Positions 1 through 11,585 of a DNA stretch of 40,677 bases are shown in pieces (position 1 is the stretch's first letter; each line of letters starts with the position of its first letter). The position numbers were made by a program, and so were the translations under genes. The DNA comes from Vitrella brassicaformis. Taxonomy: Eukaryota; Sar; Vitrellaceae. Below the pieces are notes generated by a model. That model was not told the DNA's origin, searched no databases, and saw only the letters and a list, made by a program, of their open reading frames with translations. The stretch is taken from contig CDMY01000601.1 of assembly GCA_001179505.1 (NCBI GenBank), positions 1 through 40,677 of the forward strand, read 5' to 3'.

Positions 1-3000
1 TCGCCACCCTGGGGCTGTGGCTGCTGTGGCTGTGGCTGCTGTGGCTGGTGCGTGGGTGGGGGTGGTGCCGATGAGCTGCTGGACGACGAAGGCTGCTGCA
101 GGTGGTGGTGCGATGACTGCTGCGCCGTCATTTTGGCCATCCTGACGAGCAGAATAGCATGCAGGGAGATGGATGCTCGTTCTGGGCGAGTCTGTGCGCG
201 CATTGCTTACGTCCATTGCGCCTCTTGCAGCTGCCGTACTAGCGCCTCCTCCTTCTTCCTGGCCTCTCGAGCCCTCCGTTTGGCCTCCTGGTCTTTTTGT
301 TTGGCCTCCTGCTGAGTCCGCTCGAGCTGGCGGCACAGCTGATCCACTCGATGCTCGCTATCAGAGGGACCGCCCGCAGTCATCACCGCACCAGACCTAC
401 ACAAGTAGAGAGCAAAGAAACAGAGTGATCCATGGCATCAGTGTCCCTTCTGCCTGCCTGCCTTGATGTACCCTGTGGATGGCCCGCCATTGCTGCCGTG
501 TACCGCTCCGTCCGCCTGAGCCGCAGCGAAGGGGTCGGCTGCACTGCCCGATGAGGCCGGCTGGTGTCTGTCGTCATCCTCATACTCGAATATGGGCGGC
601 GGTGGCGGCACATACATGTCATCACCACCAATGTTATCATAGAACGGGTTAGCCGACAGCCCACCACCACCAGCCGCAGCCGCAGCCGCCGCAGCAGCCG
701 GCGTTGGGCTGGACGGGAAGGGCTGGGGGAAACCGAATGGATGTGCGGAAGGAGCGCCGGACGCCTGTGGGCCGCCGTTGTAGCTGACAGGGAGAGGGGG
801 ACCCATCGGAAGGAAATCACTGCACAGAACAGCAGGCAAGGTGGAATCCATAGAAGCGTTGCTGACAGACAGACATCCTGCCCGTGTTACCTTGGGTCGA
901 TCGGTGGCTGTGGTGGGGGCGGCGGTGGAAAGGCCGGCGGGGGCGGCACACAGTACATGTCTGCCTCGTCATAGAATGGATCAGCCGACAGCCGACCACC
1001 ACCATCGGCGGCAGCAGCTGCAGCTGGTGGTGCGGCCCCGACAGGCGCATGGGCGAAGAAGCGACTCATCGAAGGACCAGCAGCAGACAGACTGCGGACA
1101 CAGCGTAGGAGAAAAGCCATCATTGCGATCCGATCACGGCGTTCACTGTCTGCGGCCATCTCACCTCGGCCTCTCGGCACGTGTCGGCTGCTGTTGGTCG
1201 TCTTGTCCAGTGTGCCGCTGCAGCGATGGCCCGTTGCGCAGCTCCTCGGCCGACGGGAGTCGGGGGAAGGGGATGGAGGGAGGAGGGGACGGCTGGTGGG
1301 CAAACATGGTCATGAGGCCCCTGCCCGCCCCACGACCTCCCACAGGCCGAAAGGGAGGCGACGCACCGCCAGATGGACTGTCATCGTCAGACAGCAGTGG
1401 CGATGGACGCTTCGGCAGAGGAGGGGCCATCCGGCCATTGCCAGGTGACATCTTGAAGCGGCCCTTGGGGAACTGGGCGCTTGAGAGGGGAATGGGGGCG
1501 GGCATCCGGATGGGGGCATTGCCGCTGCGATAACGGGGCTCATTGGCGGCAGGTGTTGGGCGCCCCGTCTGATTGGTCCTGAGTGCTGGTGGGAGTGAGG
1601 GGCGGGGCGGCTGACTCGGCTGAAGTGTGGGCGTCGGTGTGGGCTTGGTGGCGTGTTTGGCCTGAGCCTTCTTCTTGCCCTCGCTCAGCTGTTGCCGTGC
1701 ATGTTGTCCGAACGCCGAGTTGAGCAGCATAGCGTCGCCGTCTTCATTATCGCTGTCACCGTCGCTCCCACCAGCCACCGACTTCGCTGCATCGCCACCA
1801 TCACCAGGCAGGTCGCTGCCCGCAGCGGCTGACACGGATGGCACACCAGACGCACCAGACCTGCAAAGAAAGAGATCGACACGCTCACAGAGGAAGCGAA
1901 TGTGTCAGGGCATCTCGTCAAGTGGGTGGATTGCTCACGTGTCGGCGATGGACGAAGAGGGCTCCGGCTGACTCGCCTCAACCTCATCCGCAGCAGAAGC
2001 CCGACTGCACACACACAGACATGAGGCAAACACTCCCGCCAGCCATGGTCTGTGGATGGCTTTCCTACCTGGTGGATGCGGCAGTGGAGGGCACTGACGG
2101 CTCAATCACCATATCGGAGGGCCTCGCCGCATCCTCACCTGCAGCCTCCTGCTGCTCCTTGCCGCCCTTATCCTTTTTGCCCTTGCCCCTGCCCTTGCTC
2201 TCGCTCTTGGCTTGGCTGGCCTTCTGGTCCTTTTTCTCTTTGGCCTCCTTCTCGCGTCGCTCCTCCGCGAGGAGGGCCTCTTGCATCCGCTTCGCCTTGG
2301 CCTCCTGGGCCGCCAACTGGGCCGCCGTCAGGGGCGGTGGGGTGGTGGGCTTGGCCTTGGTGTCTTTCTGGTGCTGCAGGGCGAGGCCATCGAAGAATCC
2401 CAACACCTGTATATGGGGCAGAGCAGAGAGAGGTGAAGAGGAGGACCTCGTGCTGTGCAGGAGTGCTGCCTACCAGTTGTGAGACCTCCATGTCACTGCT
2501 GTGGTCACGCATCGCCTTGACCGACTCGAACTGACATGGCGGCACACAGACAGTCGGAAAGGCACAGCACACACGACCCTCGGTTAACGTACCTGTAGTA
2601 TCTGCCCGACGATGGGATTCGGCGCGCCTCTGGCGACCTGCGACCTGCCATGGCTGCCATTAATCACACAGCCACAAACAGACACACTCAATCACACGTC
2701 GGGCTTTCTTGGCTGCAGCACATGGCTGACCTGACGATGCTGCTGAGGATGTCGACAGCAGTAGCGCGGTCAGTGTCGTGGAAGACGTCTGCGGGAAGGA
2801 GCTGTCTTCTGGCGTCTTTGAGCAGCACGTCACATATCGCCTCTGCCAGTCCATCGGTCCCCAACACCTACACACAAACAAACGCAACACGGCACTCGTC
2901 AAATGAGATGGAGGTCGGTGACCCTCCTTTGCTGACCTTCCGATCTCTCTGACTGAGTTTCTCGATACAGCGCATGCAGAGGACCAGCAGCTGCATGTCG

Positions 3001-6000
3001 ATCCTGTCGGCCCTCTCAAAGAAGAGGATCAGACAAGTCACGAACCTCGACTCGATAAAAGCGCCAGCGTCCCCATCATCTGCACACCCACACACATGGT
3101 TCAAGGATTGTGGGAGGTGCACCGACTCACTGACTGACGGACGACCTATCATGGCCATGGCTGGGATGACCAGAGCAGTCGTGATGCAATCTGCCAAGGA
3201 GCCCGATGACTCCTTGTACGCTCTGTAGTCCATGTCCAACGCGTTGGCCACCCGATCCAACGCGTCTACCCCCAGGACGAAGGCGCGAAGCGGCTGCATC
3301 GGGGGCGGGGCAGCACCGAGTGTTTTCACCACTCCCGCTTGCTCGATGTACTTGCCGAAGCCACCTGGCTGCAAAGGGCCACCTGCACACACAAATCCAT
3401 CTTTACCCCACGAGCCATCAGTCTCTTACACCTCATACCTTTCTTCTTTCGCATGCAGAGGATGAGAGCGATTCTGATGAAGACCCCTGATGTGGGGATC
3501 GCCGCGAAGCACAGGGGAGAGGCAGGATCGGACGCCGCGATGAGGGCCACCAGCCTGTCCAGATGAGCGTAGACGTGTGCGTTGAGAGCCGCTTTGATGG
3601 CCGGCCACTCCTCCACAAAGTCTGCCAAGACACAGGACAGCAGCCTCGTCCAAAGAACGCATCCCACGTGCACTTTCCTCACGGTCGCGAGGGGAGTCCC
3701 ACAGATAGTCTGCGGCACACATCAGTGGCAGTACTAAGAGCCTCGTCCTCGCTGATTGCTCATCTCGCAGCTGCGTCAGGCTCTCGACGAAAATGGAGAA
3801 GGACTCGAGAACGAGTTGAATTGACGGGCCGAAGGGGCTGGGCTCGAACAGCGACTTCAGCATTATGACTGCCTGGTTAGCGAGATGTGCGTGTCTGCAC
3901 CCCCGAATGACATCCATCGCCTGCCGGAGGGTCGTTTGGTGGGTCTGGAAGAAGCTCTCGCGAAGCTGGGGCCCTCCTGCCGCCTCGAGGGCGGTGGCCG
4001 CGTGAAGAGCGTATTGCATCAGGTGCAGTCTCACATACGTCACGACGTCGACGGGCCGGGGCAGCGGCTCGTCGCATGACGATGCCTTGACGAAAGCATG
4101 CGCGATGTTGCTGTCGACCTCCCCGCCCAGGTCGCCCCCCTCCCCTCCTCCCTCCTCAAGCTCCCTCCACGTCACGGTCTCGAAGATGGCCTGGACGGCC
4201 GACACACGATCCGACGGGGCCATGTGCTCCAGGAAGCCATGAGCGAAGAGGCCGATCAGCACGTTAGCGGCCGCCAGCTGACATTTCTTGTTTCCGCTAT
4301 CCGCCAGGCGCATCAGGACGCGGCGGAAAAGTCCCCCCCCTTTTCCGAACCTCACGGCCAGTCGCTTGGCCAATGCACTCGTCACATGAACAGTGATGCA
4401 TTTGGCTGCCGCAGTGAACGTCTCGATATTGTCAGATAGCAGGCCGTCCACCAACGCATCGATGTCGACGGGCGATGAGGACTGCGGGGAGGAGGAGCGC
4501 CGTGGCGAGAACGGCCCTGACGTCTGATGGGTGTGCATGGCTGTCTTGTGGTTGGCTAGGCGGTGGGATGGGTCCATCGCAGGGGAGCTGCTGCACACGG
4601 TGGCCCTCTTGGGCAAGGATTCAATGAACAACGACGCCTGCACAAACGAGAGGATGGTATCAGCAGAGAGGTATCCATCGACTGGTTTTGTGTGGTCGTG
4701 CGTCCATCGGCTCATGTGCGAGATCGTGTGGTTTCGTTGGCTGCGTCGCTCACCTCTGCTGAAAGGTCACGGCGGACTCGCAGCTGCTGTATCGCCTCGC
4801 ACTGGCAATAGACCACAGACAGACAAACAGACAGACACGGACACATTGCGATCGACTTATGGCCGCATGATCCATCTTCCCCGCTCGGTGTCCACCTGAA
4901 CGATTTGGTCGACGAACGGGTTTCTTGTGGCCATGCCCTCAGTGACCAATTCATCACCACACCTGCCGGACAGCCCATGACAGATTCAGATGCATGCAGC
5001 GTGTAGGGCCAACTCCCACCGTCTACCCGCTCACTTGATCAGCTGCTGCAGAAGGCCCAGGATACAGTCGACAGGTGCCACAGATTCGGCTAATAGCTGG
5101 CAGAGAGCTTCTACCACTCGATGGCCTGAATCAATGTCGCCCGAGCCTGTGAAGGGAAGCACAGCACACACCCAACTCTGTCTTCATATGTTCGCTCGTG
5201 GCCCGTCCCGCGCCTCTCTCTCGCTCTCTCTCCATGGTCATCCTGTCTGACTTGTAGCTGATCTTGCCGGTATCTTCAAACAGGCGAGCATTGTGGGGTG
5301 GAAGTTTGACCATAGCTCAGTGTCGTTGTCAGGAAGGGCGTTGGCCGCTTTAACAGCTCTGATGATCAGCGAGGGGTTGTCAACCAGTAATCGGCATGAC
5401 GACAGGGGCAAAGGGGGGAGAGAGTGCCACTGCCTTCTCAGTGCGCAGACGCCCGTCATGATGGCCCCAGCGTCACAGCCGCGACAGCCAACAGCCCTTC
5501 TTCTGCCGAGGCGATGATGCCCACGAGCTTCGCCACGTGAGAATTGAGGTGTTCCTCGACCAGCCGCTTGACGTCCTCCTCGCGCAGAACTGAGGGACGG
5601 TTGCACACACACACACACACACACACACACAGTCTTTGAGTGGTCGGCCAGTCACTCGCTCATCAATGTGTGCATCTTACATGGGGCCTGCGGCGACAGC
5701 GTAACTGCAGCGACAACCACACCAGGCAGCTCCAGCGCCCGCCGCCATCCCTGTGGGTCCATGTGGGTCGCCCCCTCCGCCAGCTTCAGCAGGTGGTCAA
5801 CCAGCAGGCTGAACAGTGGGAGGGAGAGATGTAGGGGGATATCGGGGAGCTCGTCATCCACCAGATGTTGCAAGACGGCAAGCGCCGTCCTCGAAATAGA
5901 CCCCTCCATGTCGGTGCGCATGACGGTCAGGCACTGCTTGAGGGTCGTCTGATGACTGGCGAGGAATAAGTCGCGTAGACGAGCGCCCTCGTCCGGTACA

Positions 6001-6506
6001 GCATCATACAGAGCATGAATCACCTCCGCGAGAAGCGCCAGCCGCAGGTACGTCACGACATCCACTGCAGCATCAGCTTTGACGGCGTGTTTGACGAATA
6101 GGCTCTCGTCCGGCCCATAGCAGCGGCTGCCGCCCTCTGCGGCCTCCCTCCAGGTCACCACATCCACAACAACACCAGCCACATCCACCAGCTGAGATGG
6201 CTGCAACGCCGCCAGTGCGGGCCTGATCTCCGGCATAAGGAAGAGCAGCAGATCTGCCGCAGCCAGCTGAGTCTCTGGATTGCCGTTATCCAGCAACCAG
6301 GTGAGTATGCGGCGCAGACCTTTGTCTGCGAGAAAGCGACGGAGCAAATCTCGGCCCCGCTTTCTGCTGAGCCTCTCGTTGACGCATGCATCAGCTACTT
6401 TCCGTGCTGCAGCTGTGAAGGTGCTGGGGTCCGCTGAGAGGAGATCTGCCGCAAGAAGGTCGATGTCGCTGTGACTCAGCGCCGGCTCGCGAGATCCCTC
6501 CCTCAT
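1..6506 (-). CDS. Large RING-finger/tandem helical-repeat protein, left copy; frameshifted and 3'-partial
   Basis: Paralogue of the intact gene at 33733-40638. The start ATG at 6506 is chosen because the same ATG and following residues occur in the right copy. Exons (minus strand): 6506-5681, 5589-5252, 5146-5035, 4962-4896, 4801-4754, 4637-3683, 3621-3439, 3382-3146, 3079-2937, 2867-2731, 2653-2593, 2530-2474, 2406-2069, 2004-1939, 1860-1165, 1091-891, 819-472, 396-211, and 141 off the edge. All exon lengths match the right copy or differ by multiples of three, except exon 2. That exon is 338 bases against 339; the missing base lies near 5474-5480 and leads to a TGA at 5458-5456, after about 319 codons. 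Downstream the frame is open again and conserved, so this is either a very young lesion or a base-call error. The RING itself lies beyond the window edge. I do not know its function. Confidence 0.8.
5604..5631. repeat. CA/GT microsatellite in RING-gene intron 1 (left)
   Basis: About 14 CA units, reading as TG on the coding strand, just before the 3' splice site of intron 1. The equivalent intron in the right copy has a matching GT run at about 34629-34657, so the repeat pre-dates the duplication. Confidence 0.9.
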
Positions 6507-6640
6507 CTCAATGTGGCAGATGAGGCAGAGCTGCACGCGTGGAGGGGCAAAGGGCGGGGCTGAAAAGCGCTTCTCCTGCAGCTGCAGATGAAGCGGAGCT
6601 CGCACTGCGGAGAGGCGAATCACGCATTCGAGGTGGCGTG
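6507..6640. promoter_or_regulatory. Divergent promoter region, left RING gene / MED6
   Basis: Only 134 bases separate the start codons of two outward-transcribed genes, so promoters and both 5' leaders must lie here or overlap the genes. The stretch is GC-rich, with no obvious TATA box. It contains CTCCTGCAGCTGCAG near 6573-6587. The corresponding 149 bases in the right arm are not recognisably similar apart from the edges and a shared CTCCTGCAG. The promoter role is inferred from gene layout only. Confidence 0.5.
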
Positions 6641-7836
6641 ATGGAGAGCTTGGATGACCCACGCTTCCGTGCCCATCGCGATGAGGACTTTCTGCGCGAC
6701 AACCCGCTGGACAACACCAATATCATGCAATGTGCTCATCCACGGCACTGACAGACTGACACTCACACGGACAAACAATGAGTGAATGAGTGAGTGTGCT
6801 GTCTTGGCTGAGTGCAGATTTCTACGGTTCACCATTTTACGACTCGTCGGCGCTGAACGAGCGGCTGCGGCGAGGCGAAGAGGTGCCTGAGTGAGTCAAA
6901 CAGACAAGCAGAGAGCGGCGAGACAACCGCTGTGACTCATGCGAGTGTGTTTGCTTGCGTGTGTGTGTTTGCAGTGATTTGGATGGCGTCGAGTATCGCG
7001 TGGTGCAGTCGATTCCCATGGAGGAGCTGCAGCAGCGGGGACTCATCACCTTCTCAGACCTCTGGATCATCGCCAAATTGACGCGAAAGGCCAACGTCAC
7101 GCACCCTACAAACGTACACTGACCGACTGACTGACTCACTCGTGGGTTGCTGCCTCACCACTGGTTGTGTGCTGCGTGGTCTCTCTGTGTGTGTGTGTGG
7201 TGCAGACGTATTACGTGTTGGACAGTGTGATTTACGAGGCGCCATCTCTGCTGCGGCTGCTCAACAAACGCCTCACGGACACGGCCACCAGCCTCGGTCG
7301 GTCAGCAGCCGAGATCGATGCCCACTCTCTGTATGTGTGTTGATCTGTGTGTGTGGTTCAGATGAGTGGTTTGAGACGGTGAGGGGGCTGTGGCGCTTCT
7401 CGCTTAGTCACGGCTACGAGTGGCGCACCGAAGGCACCACACGGACCGCTGCCAAGGAAGGCGCCCACCGGGCGTCAAAGCAGAGGAGGACTTACCCTGC
7501 CGGTGTGGACATATCGCTCTGCACCTTCAAGCGGCGCCGCTTCACCTTCCTCGCAGACGCACTCCACAGCCGGGCCGCACGATTCGCCAGGGACAAACAA
7601 ACGTGAGCCATCCATCCATCCATCCATGTGTGTGACATCGGATGTGTGTGTCTGTGTGTAGGTTTGTGGATGAGCATCGCGAGTTCTGCTCTCAGCCGCC
7701 GCAGAATGAGTTCTATGGGCTGCAGGCCGCCATGCCGGCCCCAGCTGGAGACCAACAGACACAGAGCGGCGCCCCAATTGCTGCTGCTGCTGCTGCTGCT
7801 GGTGTCCGTGTTGCTGACCATGATGTGCAGAGTTAG
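6641..7836 (+). CDS. MED6: Mediator complex subunit 6, left copy
   Basis: MED6 is a head-module subunit of Mediator, which links transcription factors to RNA polymerase II in the nucleus. Six exons: 6641-6731, 6818-6890, 6975-7113, 7206-7296, 7362-7602, 7662-7836; they join in frame to 269 residues (human MED6 is about 246). Family hallmarks appear in order: an N-terminal FYGSPFYD block matching the NPFYD block of MED6, a GVEYRVV segment, TYYVLDSVIYEAPSL matching the conserved YYI.GVIYQAP motif, and a SHGYEW block matching GYWW. The start was chosen because the right copy has a stop just upstream in frame. The C-terminal tail has an alanine run encoded by a GCT repeat near 7781-7800. The gene is divergent from the left RING gene. 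Family assignment rests on motif order recalled from known MED6 proteins. Confidence 0.9.
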
Positions 7837-8436
7837 CTGGATCGATCAGTGTGTGTGTGTGTGTGTGATGTATATACTAGTGTGACGACCTCTGATTGAC
7901 TCGTGGACAAGATTTCTCTGTCCGCAAATTGCACATCGGTCACACACCGTCAGTCAATCGGTCAATCTGGCGAGGGCAGTGAGTTCGATCCAAACTCGTG
8001 TCAAGTCAAACCATTCCATCAATTCAGTCCATCGTGATTCAGCTCAGTTGTTTCTGTCGGGGCCCCTCCTCTGTGTGAGGTCAGAGGCCGCCTGTTGGCG
8101 CTATCGAGATAGCGTCTACTGGATGCTCTGTTGACACTTCTTGCCTTACAGACGACACAAAGTTCACTCAAGCTCTGAACCACACCCCTGTCGACCCTAG
8201 CGGAAGGCTGATGCCCCAGACGGAGAGAAAGAGCAGCACACCGACACACACGCACTCATTACACATACATACACACACAGACACACACATATCTATCTCT
8301 CTCTCATCACTTATTCACTTATGCTCCCATGTCTCTGTCTCGCAGCAGTCGGAGCGTGATTGCTTCATGCCCCCCTCTGCAATTGAGCTTCGCCAGCGCC
8401 ATCTTGGTCAGCACGCGGCACGCGAGCCGTCGTCGT
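7837..8436. other. Convergent intergenic region, MED6 / TPR gene
   Basis: These 600 bases separate two convergent genes. The first 100 or so belong to the inverted duplication and match the flank of the right MED6 copy almost exactly, including a GT repeat at about 7850-7867. The remainder is unique. It holds a short perfect hairpin (CGCTATC, GA, GATAGCG at 8099-8114) and CA/CT-rich simple sequence at 8240-8310. No coding signal was seen. Confidence 0.7.
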
Positions 8437-11209
8437 TTACCGATTGACCGAGAAGAGTGCCCGAATCATCACACACGCCATCAGCTGACCGGCGTTCAGC
8501 AGCAACTCGCCATCAAAACACGCCATCACCCCACGATCTGCCGCACGTCGCCACACATCCCACTTGCTCGTCACACGCAGCGCCTGTTGGGAACCTCTTG
8601 TCTCGTTTGATGTCGCATTCTCTGTTGCTTGAAGAGCTGCTGAACCGTCGTTTGCGGGGGGGTGGGAAAGGGAAGAGCCAAGGACGCTGAAACGGTGCTG
8701 GAGAGACGGATTGATCTGCATACGACCGCCGAGGAGAGGGCACAGGCAGGTGCTTTGCTTTGTGGGTTGTTTCCTTTTCTGTGTGCTTACGTTGTGCAGA
8801 TCAGCCTGCTCCATATGATGTTGGACCCTGCCGTGCTCCTCGCCATTTGACATCGACTGAATACGAGACACAGAGACATGCATGAATGCCTCCTCTGGTG
8901 CCCGAGGTCCATCGATTGTCATCTCACCTTGAGCAGCTTCGCCAGATTGGACCTTGACCAGCACACGTTGACAGAAACCCTTCCACTCGGCTATCTCCCT
9001 CGTCTGGTGCTCTCACCAGCTCGACTGCCTTTTCGAGGTGGTACTTTGCCTTGTCAACTTCACCCACCAACTCCAGAACCTTACTGAAAGCAAACAAGAC
9101 ATATAGAGTGATACACACACAGGGAGGCATGCCAGTAAGCTGACGCATCCTTTGTTGTTGTGGAGCTGTGGTGCGTCAGGCCTCAGCAGCAAGGCCTCAT
9201 CATAGAGGCTCTTCGCCTCTTCTAGCCGGTCCTGTGGCGACGGAAGGAGCATCTCTGCATGTAGGTCTGGGTGTCTTGCTGTGTCGTATGAAAGCTTACC
9301 GGTCTGTGTAGCCTCAGCAAATTCGCGAGATTGTTCTTCGGCTCAGGAGATTCTGGGCTCTGACGAACAGACAGACTTCAACGGGGCAGCAGCTCGCCAT
9401 GAGGACTGCGATCTACTTACGATCAGCACGGCCCGCCTCCACAGCCTCTCTGCCTCGTCAATGCGGTCTGTCTCACACGGCAAGGAAGAGACATGTATGA
9501 CACATTCGTACATCTGCCAAGAATGGCAGCAGATCTAGGTGGCGGAGTATTACTAGTGAAGAAGAGCAGGTGGGCCAGATTGTTGAGGACATGGGTGTCG
9601 TTGGCGTCGATCTCTATGGCCTTCCGATACATCCACTCGGCCTGAGTGTAGTCACCGAGATGACAAAGTACTAGTCCGTAGTGACCCACAATGTCAGACC
9701 GCTCAGGACGCTGAGCAAGAATCACATCCTTCCAGCTCATGAGCTCTCACGTGATCTTGCTATGCTTCGCCGCGCACCAACGCATACAGCTCTTCAAGCA
9801 GTGGTTTCGCTTCTGTCGACCGCATTCTTGTTGGGTGGTCCAGATGAGTCGCCAGCTCATACATGGCGGAAACGTGCACTTCCTCGTCGTGTCTCAGCCC
9901 GAGGTACAGCCCCGCTGTCTCACCGAAGCCCTCACATTCATCCCCGCTCCTCTGGCAAGAGAATCGCCTCCTCGATAAGGAAATGCATTTGTCATAGCAG
10001 GCTTCGGCAGCTTCATATCTCTGTAGCTGCCGAGAGAGAAAAGGAAAGGAAAGACTCTTTGACAAGTCCATGCGGCTTCTGCTAGTAACCTGTTTTGCGA
10101 CTCGAGCGGCCGCAAGGTGTGCTGGTGGCCACTCCGGGCAGAGTGCGAGCGTCTTGTTGATGTGATGGGACACCAGGGAGACACTGGAAGGCTGGGTTGC
10201 CTGCAGCACCGAACAAGAAGGGTGTGGTGAGAGCGACAGCAGCATGAGGGAGGTGTCGGTCTACCAGAAGGAATCTTGCATATGCGAGATGACCCTCACA
10301 GAAAGAAGGTGCCTGCGCAGATTCGCACAGATGTACAGACCGATCAACCTGCCAGCCCATCAACCTGTCTCAGCAGATGCTGGAACTGATTCCGTGCGAC
10401 ATTCTGATGATGCCACCTCTCCGAATCATCCTGGCATGACACACGGACACATCGAATTTCCCTCAACCCGTGTGTCGGGCCTCACTTGGTCAGTCTGGGC
10501 CAAGGCAGCTGTCCCCTCGGCCATTAGCAGACCGGTGCTGACATTGAACGAAGACGAGTTCGCCTGCATTGCGCATTGCAGCGCTTGCTCAGGGTCCCTC
10601 TCCAGATACAGACGGCCAAGATCTGCCCATGCTGCTCCATCATTTGGAGTCTGAACGTAGGACACAGCCGTCTGCCCAGCTCAGGCCGGCACGTCCCTGT
10701 GTGCCCACCTTTTCAAGAGCCCTGACGAAGTGACGTTCAGCGACCTCGAAAGTGGCTGCCAACCTTCCAGCCGCCTGAGCCAATCGCGAGCGGTATGGTG
10801 GGTCAGACGCAGCAGCTGTTGGTGTAGGATGGGACTGGAAGAGCAGAAAAGAATGCACAGAGAAGTTCGGTGCCAAACGCCGCACGTCGCTTACCTGAAG
10901 TGATAAGAGACACGGCATTGAAGAGATTGAGGCAAGTGTCCCCCCTTTGCCGCGATTCTCCCCCAGCACCTCCAACTGCAACGAGTGATAAGAGAGGAAT
11001 CAAACCAGGGCAGACCCCTCACCTACCCACCCTACCATTGTCTTGCCATCCCAGCACACCTCTCCGGCTTCTCCCCCAGCACGCAACACGGCGTCCACCA
11101 GCGCCAGATGACCCATCTCGCAGCCAAGCAGCCGAACACATGCATCATGGACGCCATGGGGCCTCCACCTGACTCCTGCATGACCAACAACACAGCCAGG
11201 AAGCCGCAT
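8437..11209 (-). CDS. Tetratricopeptide-repeat protein
   Basis: A protein built largely of TPR units, which are helix-pair scaffolds for protein binding; the partner is unknown. Exons by splice sites and frame: 11209-11036, 10975-10895, 10834-10709, 10650-10486, 10312-10265, 10200-10090, 10026-9778, 9710-9554, 9467-9421, 9359-9300, 9231-9145, 9079 to about 9017, about 8953-8928, 8856-8791, 8715-8437. TPR-like blocks include DGAAWADLGRLYLE, DIVGHYGLVLCHLGDYTQAE, THVLNNLAHLLFF, RIDEAERLWRRAVLI, NNLANLLRLHRP, DRLEEAKSLYDEALLL and EVDKAKYHLEKAVEL, followed by SNLAKLLK. Several introns are only 64-67 bases. Two weak points: the first exon is open upstream to beyond 11330 without another ATG, so the start is uncertain; and the exon ending near 9017 does not join the SNLAKLLK exon in phase with ordinary GT-AG sites. 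The repeats make the family call safe, but not the exact gene model. Confidence 0.72.
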
Positions 11210-11585
11210 ACGAGAGCAGCAGAGGCGGGCAAGAGGGAAGGTCCCAGAAGGCCGTAAATCCTCATCAACAGAACCAGGAACGAGAGGGGGTGCAGTGGAG
11301 ATGTCTTCACAGGCCAGGCCCTGTTGACGGCTCAGCACCGCCAGACACCCATGACAATGACCAGCGGAAGATCTCAGCTGTCATTGTGGTCAGACACCGC
11401 CGGGAAAGGGCCCTTGAGCGTACAGTACACAGTGTGAGCCTATCTGTCGGTCCGGAGAGACTCGGGCCCGAGTTTTTCCAAGAGAGAGAATTCCGTCGCG
11501 AGCTTCAAGTTGAGCTCGCAAAAAGCTCCGTTCCGGTGGCTCCCGCTCGCAGTGACTCTCTCCCGCCACGCCAGTCGTCGTGGAG
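11210..11585. promoter_or_regulatory. Divergent region, TPR gene / twin CX9C gene
   Basis: A 376-base spacer between two outward genes, so it should hold both promoters and leaders; part of it may be coding for the TPR gene, whose start is uncertain. It contains a perfect 14-base palindrome, ACTCGGGCCCGAGT, at 11460-11473, followed by five T. No TATA box was recognised. The regulatory role is inferred from layout. Confidence 0.4.

Larger units (their letters stand above)
1..7940. repeat. Left arm of large inverted duplication
   Basis: Read on the opposite strand, this segment matches about 32240-40313, with the same two genes, the same exon order and the same intron phases. Position 1 corresponds to 40313. 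The inner end of recognisable similarity is near 7940, just past the MED6 3' flank, and corresponds to about 32240. The outer end is cut by the window edge, so the true arm is longer. Similarity is uneven: very high across MED6 and its 3' flank, high in the proline-rich exons of the RING gene and much lower in its helical exons. The breakpoints are judged by eye and could be off by tens of bases. Confidence 0.93.

Noticed and set aside
1-7940. Inverted arms as an assembly artefact of one locus
   Set aside because: The arms differ by many substitutions and by numerous in-frame indels, including in coding exons, which two reads of the same sequence would not show. Haplotype joining remains possible but unlikely.
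9740-9778. Separate second TPR gene starting at 9740 after a stop near 9758
   Set aside because: A 67-base GT-AG intron (9777-9711) joins the two TPR parts in phase 0 and removes the stop; its size matches neighbouring introns.
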